DNA from: Haloglomus salinum | GTDB taxonomy: Archaea; Halobacteriota; Halobacteria; Halobacteriales; Haloarculaceae | Direction: 5' to 3' | Assembly: GCF_024298825.1 (NCBI RefSeq) | Contig: NZ_CP101153.1 | Coordinates: 3,472,001-3,536,000 of the forward strand | Length of the DNA: 64,000 nucleotides | In this document: positions 60,712-64,000 of the stretch, one piece after another | How the letters are laid out: every line of letters begins with the position of its first letter | Position numbering within the stretch: position 1 is the first letter of the stretch | Notes under the pieces: model-generated | Seen by the model: the letters and a program-made list of their open reading frames with translations, nothing else | Told to the model about the DNA's origin: nothing | Database searches by the model: none | Program-made: the position numbers and the translations under genes

Positions 60712-61917
60712 TCAGCGGTAGGTGGTGGGATCGCGGAACAGCTGGTGTTCGTCGACGACGAGCGAGCGGTCGATGTCGGCCGCGCGCGTCCGCCCGGTCA
60801 GGCCCATCGTCAGGTCCATATCCGCTACGAAGTTCTCGCAGACTGCCTCGACGCCGTTCGCCCCGTCGATGGCGAGCCCGTAGATGTACGGTCGGCCGAG
60901 ACAGACCGCGTCGGCACCGAGCGCGAGCGCCTTCAGCGCCTCCGCCCCACGGCGGATGCCCGAGTCGAACAGGATGTCCGCGTCGGTGTCCGCGAGCTCC
61001 GCGGCGATGCGCGGGAGCGCCTCCAGCGCGCCGATGGCGCCGTCGACCTGCCGGCCGCCGTGGTTCGAGACGATGATGCCGTCCGCCCCGTGCTCGACCG
61101 CCCGTCGCGCGTCGGCCGGGTGGAGCAGTCCCTTGACGACGACGGGGAGGTCGGTCTGCTCACGGAGCCAGTCGAGGTCCTCCCACGTCAGCGTCGGGTC
61201 GCCGAAGGCGTCGAGGAAGGTCTGAATCGCACCGAACTCGTCGTCCTCGGGAGGGTGGTCGAGCAGGTCGAGGAACGTCTCGTCGGCGACGTAGTTCGCC
61301 ATCCCCTCACCCTCCAGTTGCGGGACGTACCCGCGCGAGAGGTCACGCTCCTTCCAGCCCGGCACGGGCGTGTCCACCGTCACGACGATGGCGTCGTAGC
61401 CGGCGTCCTCGGCCCGGTCGACGAAGCTCTCGGCCAGTTCGCGCTCGGAGGACCAGTAGAGCTGGAACCACTTCGGCGTCTCGCCCAGCTCCGCGGCCAC
61501 GTCCTCCAGCGTCTCCGAGGCGACCGACGAGAGGATGACCGGCATCCCGGCCTCGCGGGCCCCCTCGGCCATCGCGAGCTCCCCGTCGTCGTGCGCGATG
61601 GACTGGATACCGATGGGCGCGAGCAGCACGGGGAACGGGAGCTCCTGTCCGCAGACCTCGACCGAGAGGTCGCGCTCGCCCACGTCCCGCAGGAAGCGCG
61701 GGACGATGCGCCATCGGTCGAAGACCCGTCGGTTGCGCCCGACCGTGTTCTCCCCGCCCGCGCCGCCGGCCACGTAGCCGGCCGCCTCCTCGTCCATCAC
61801 CTCGAGCGCGGCCGCCTCCAGCTCCTCGAAGCTGATGGGCACGTCGGGCTCGATGCCGGCGTGGCCGCTGACGAAGATCTCGCGCTGGCGCTGCTCACCG
61901 ATGTTGCCGTCGGACAT
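60712..61917 (-). CDS. FMN-dependent alpha-hydroxy-acid oxidase/dehydrogenase
   Basis: 401 residues from MSDGNIGEQRQREIF. TIM barrel with active-site His in SNHGGRQVDGA, FMN contacts in LLAPIGIQ, DTPVPGWKERD and DSGIRRGAEALKALALGADAVCLGRPY. Best fit: lactate 2-monooxygenase or L-lactate/glycolate-type enzyme. It oxidises an alpha-hydroxy acid; exact substrate not determined. No partner genes adjoin it. Confidence 0.93.
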   Translation of the reverse strand: MSDGNIGEQRQREIFVSGHAGIEPDVPISFEELEAAALEVMDEEAAGYVAGGAGGENTVGRNRRVFDRWRIVPRFLRDVGERDLSVEVCGQELPFPVLLAPIGIQSIAHDDGELAMAEGAREAGMPVILSSVASETLEDVAAELGETPKWFQLYWSSERELAESFVDRAEDAGYDAIVVTVDTPVPGWKERDLSRGYVPQLEGEGMANYVADETFLDLLDHPPEDDEFGAIQTFLDAFGDPTLTWEDLDWLREQTDLPVVVKGLLHPADARRAVEHGADGIIVSNHGGRQVDGAIGALEALPRIAAELADTDADILFDSGIRRGAEALKALALGADAVCLGRPYIYGLAIDGANGVEAVCENFVADMDLTMGLTGRTRAADIDRSLVVDEHQLFRDPTTYR

Positions 61918-61977
61918 GCGCGAACTTGCGGGTGGCTGGCACATAACTGTGGGCGGGCGGCCCCTACTAGCTCGTCC

Positions 61978-62940
61978 TCAGAACAGCGGGTCGTCCACGA
62001 TGCGCGCGGGCCCGCCGACCTCCCACACCCGCGTCGGGACCCCGAGGTCCTCGATAGCCGCCTGCACCTGGTCGACGTCCTCTGCCGTCGTGTTGACGTA
62101 GACGGAGGCCCCCGTATCCGTCGAGTAGTAGGCGTCGACGCCCTCCTCGCGGAGGTCATGGACCGTCTCGAAGATCTCCAGCGTCTCGGGCTGCCAGTAG
62201 ACCCAGCCCGCGGGCCCGGTCATCGTCGTGGCGGCGAGCGAGAGCGAGTCGTGTTCGGCGAGTTCGAAAGCACGCTCGAAGTCGGCCTCGCGGAGCGCGT
62301 CGCGCATCGTCTGGAGTTGCTCGTGGACGTGCGCCATGCGGGCCTGGAACATGTGGCTCTCCTCGGCCTCGTCGTGGGCCGCCTGGGTGTGCTTGAACGC
62401 CGGCACCTCGCAGCCGACGATACGCAGCTCGTCTTCCAGCTCCGTCTCGAGTCGGTGGGAACGGCAGTCCGCGTCGTTGTGGCCGGCCGAGAGGTCCGAG
62501 AACGCCCCCGTCACGGCGCGGGCCGCCGAGGCCGACCCGCGGCGGGCGATGGCCGACATCGACGGGTGGTCGAGGTCGAGGCCGGCGGCCTCACAGGCCG
62601 CGACCGCGAGTGCCGCGAACCCGGACGCCGAGGAGCCAAAGCCGATGTTGGTGGGGAAGTTCGACTCGCTCTCCATGCGGACGCGCCGGTCCTCGTCGGC
62701 CAGTTCGCGGACCCGGTCGAGCACCGACCGGATGCGGTCGGCTCCCTGCCCCTCGACCGCCTCGCCGTCAACGACGTAGTGGTCGGCGTCGCGCTCCTCG
62801 AACTGCACTGACGTCCGCGTGCGCGTGGGAGCGGTGCAGACGCTGATGGAGTCGTGGTACGGCAGTCGGAGGTCGTGGTCGCTCATCCCGTGGTACTTGA
62901 CCAGCCCCTCGATGGGGTGGGCGACGGCGGTGGCCTTCAT
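61978..62940 (-). CDS. phosphomevalonate decarboxylase (archaeal mevalonate pathway)
   Basis: 320 residues from MKATAVAHPIEGLVKYHGM. GHMP motif NIGFGSSASGFAALA and the decarboxylase elements AFSDLSAGHND and the terminal GVDAYYSTDTGASVYV are preserved. In Haloferax this protein type acts on mevalonate-5-phosphate, giving isopentenyl phosphate (known experimentally). It feeds archaeal lipid synthesis. Confidence 0.93.
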   Translation of the reverse strand: MKATAVAHPIEGLVKYHGMSDHDLRLPYHDSISVCTAPTRTRTSVQFEERDADHYVVDGEAVEGQGADRIRSVLDRVRELADEDRRVRMESESNFPTNIGFGSSASGFAALAVAACEAAGLDLDHPSMSAIARRGSASAARAVTGAFSDLSAGHNDADCRSHRLETELEDELRIVGCEVPAFKHTQAAHDEAEESHMFQARMAHVHEQLQTMRDALREADFERAFELAEHDSLSLAATTMTGPAGWVYWQPETLEIFETVHDLREEGVDAYYSTDTGASVYVNTTAEDVDQVQAAIEDLGVPTRVWEVGGPARIVDDPLF

Positions 62941-63136
62941 ATCCCTCTCCCGGTGTGGGGCTCGCTTCAGGCTTCGGGTTCGACGCCGTGCTTCCGGTCT
63001 GGCGCGGGCGTTTCTCACTGAGGCGCCGCATTATCCGTCGAAATCCACGCTCCATGCCAAGAACGCCCCATTCGACTCGAAACTCTCCGATTGTGTGGTT
63101 ATCGAGGGAGGGGCTCACGCTACTGGTGCCGGTGAT

Positions 63137-63817
63137 TTACAGGTCGTCCCGACGGTAGAGACAGAGCGCGTACTCCTCTGTGACGCCGTCGAGCGCGTCG
63201 CCGAGCGCGTCGACCGTCGCGTCGGCCGCCGTCGGGCTCGGTTCCGCGAAGCAGGCGATGCCGGGGTACGAGAGCGGCCGCGGGTCGGCCTGGCCTGTCG
63301 GCTCGCCGAGGAAGTCGAAGTCGCTGGTGAGTCGGGTCCCGTAGACGTAGGCGCCGCCGGCCGCCTCGACGGGTTCGCGGACGGCGTCGAAATCCCCCTC
63401 GTCGACGCGGCCGGTCGGCGGCTCGAAGTGGGCCGCGAGGAGGTACTCGTGGCGGCCCAGCGGCTCGTCCGTCACGGGCGTGGTGAATCCGGCCTCGAAG
63501 TGCGAGACGCCGCGCTCGCGGAGCCGGTTGATGAGCGCGTAGTACGGGTTGCCGATCATCAGAAGGAACCGGCGATGCGAGGGGTACTCGACGAGGCCGA
63601 ACTCCTCGCACTGGCGCTCGCCGTGGTAGGTCCGCTCGTGGCGGCCGAACCAGCGTGCCGACCCGCCGACCGCTCGGATGAGTGGGTAGACCGCGGCGCC
63701 GTAGCGTCGGTACCACGCCCGGTTCGAGAAGCTCAGCAGGTTCGGGACATGGACCGGCTCGGGAAGGTCCCGCTCGTACGCGGCCTGCAGGGGCCCAGGG
63801 AGGAGACGTTCGAGCAT
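63137..63817 (-). CDS. conserved-looking haloarchaeal protein, function unknown
   Basis: 226 residues. Soluble, with about 15 Tyr/Phe in a first half (PNLLSFSNRAWYRRYGAAVYPL) and a ferredoxin-like alpha/beta pattern later (HFEPPTGRVDEGDFDAVREPVEA). No catalytic motif was recognised. It lies between the isoprenoid gene and glutamate dehydrogenase. Confidence 0.75.
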   Translation of the reverse strand: MLERLLPGPLQAAYERDLPEPVHVPNLLSFSNRAWYRRYGAAVYPLIRAVGGSARWFGRHERTYHGERQCEEFGLVEYPSHRRFLLMIGNPYYALINRLRERGVSHFEAGFTTPVTDEPLGRHEYLLAAHFEPPTGRVDEGDFDAVREPVEAAGGAYVYGTRLTSDFDFLGEPTGQADPRPLSYPGIACFAEPSPTAADATVDALGDALDGVTEEYALCLYRRDDL

Positions 63818-63874
63818 GGTTGCGGCGACGATGGGGGGAGATAAAACGCTACGGGCTTGCGATGGGCCGCCGAT

Positions 63875-64000
63875 TCAGGGCCAGCTCCCGCCCTCCTGGT
63901 AGGATTTGAGAACCCGCTGGAGGCCGACCACGTAGGCCGCGGTCCGGAAGTTCGGAATCTCGTAGCTCTCGTAGGCATCGATGAGCCCCTCGAAGGCGTC
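63875..64000 (-). CDS. glutamate dehydrogenase, C-terminal 41 residues (partial)
   Basis: A minus-strand frame from the right edge to a TGA at 63875 ends in TAAYVVGLQRVL then GGSWP, which is the typical C terminus of haloarchaeal Glu/Leu-type dehydrogenases. The rest lies outside the window. Confidence 0.8.
   Translation of the reverse strand, partial: DAFEGLIDAYESYEIPNFRTAAYVVGLQRVLKSYQEGGSWP

Noticed and set aside
60655-62811. 718-codon plus-strand frame
   Set aside because: Spans two well-supported minus-strand enzymes (alpha-hydroxy-acid oxidase and phosphomevalonate decarboxylase); no domain in the frame itself.

Overview
The window is a piece of a halophilic archaeal (class Halobacteria) chromosome. 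GC content is very high and almost all genes encode acidic proteins. Many secreted proteins carry twin-arginine signals followed by a lipobox. Several genes are archaeal in type: a GHMP-fold shikimate kinase, an archaeal TyrRS, a phosphomevalonate decarboxylase and an HTH_10 (Bat-type) regulator. Many genes start about 26-28 nt downstream of a TATA box with no leader, as in haloarchaea. No rRNA gene, complete tRNA, transposase, integrase or CRISPR array was found.

Layout. 0-7 kb is a terminal-oxidase locus: coxC and coxB, a heme O synthase fused to a CtaA-like half, and small membrane proteins, one of them a C2H2 zinc finger on a membrane anchor. 7-14 kb holds a 3-hydroxyacyl-CoA dehydrogenase and a complete liv-type ABC importer (substrate-binding protein, two ATPases, two permeases) in one tightly overlapping minus-strand operon. 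14-33 kb is mixed: an alpha/beta hydrolase, an HTH_10 regulator, an ABC-2 exporter, a DUF420 protein, a MATE pump, an acyl-CoA dehydrogenase, a PQQ-propeller protein, an NDH-2-like oxidoreductase, a BtpA-like protein, two tandem lipoproteins and a K+ channel with RCK domains. 33-44 kb has DoxX, TyrRS, a VOC protein, a thiolase with its DUF35 partner, MscS, a CDGSH protein, a small FAD protein and a penicillin-acylase-family enzyme.

44-48.3 kb is the most coherent accessory block. It contains arsR-ACR3 (arsenite sensing and efflux), preceded by a duplicated promoter/operator-like sequence. It also contains a MerB-like (organomercurial lyase family) gene divergent from an HxlR-type regulator, with a perfect 9-bp inverted repeat between them. 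This looks like a metal/metalloid response island with its own operators.

48.3-64 kb is mostly housekeeping: hisH, an AAC(3)-like acetyltransferase, an AI-2E family permease, beta-carbonic anhydrase, chorismate mutase with archaeal shikimate kinase, a UDG-family protein, a crotonase, an alpha-hydroxy-acid oxidase, phosphomevalonate decarboxylase and the 3' end of a glutamate dehydrogenase. Two things interrupt it: a large orphan Tat lipoprotein (53.2-55.1 kb) with TSP3-like Ca-binding loops and off-pattern codon use, and a tRNA-like 3' half that ends 1 nt before the start codon of a small gene near 60.1 kb.

The acyl-CoA dehydrogenase, crotonase, 3-hydroxyacyl-CoA dehydrogenase and thiolase lie far apart but together could cover a beta-oxidation or branched-chain acid route, which would fit the liv importer. 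The cox, heme, DUF420 and NDH-2 genes point to aerobic respiration.
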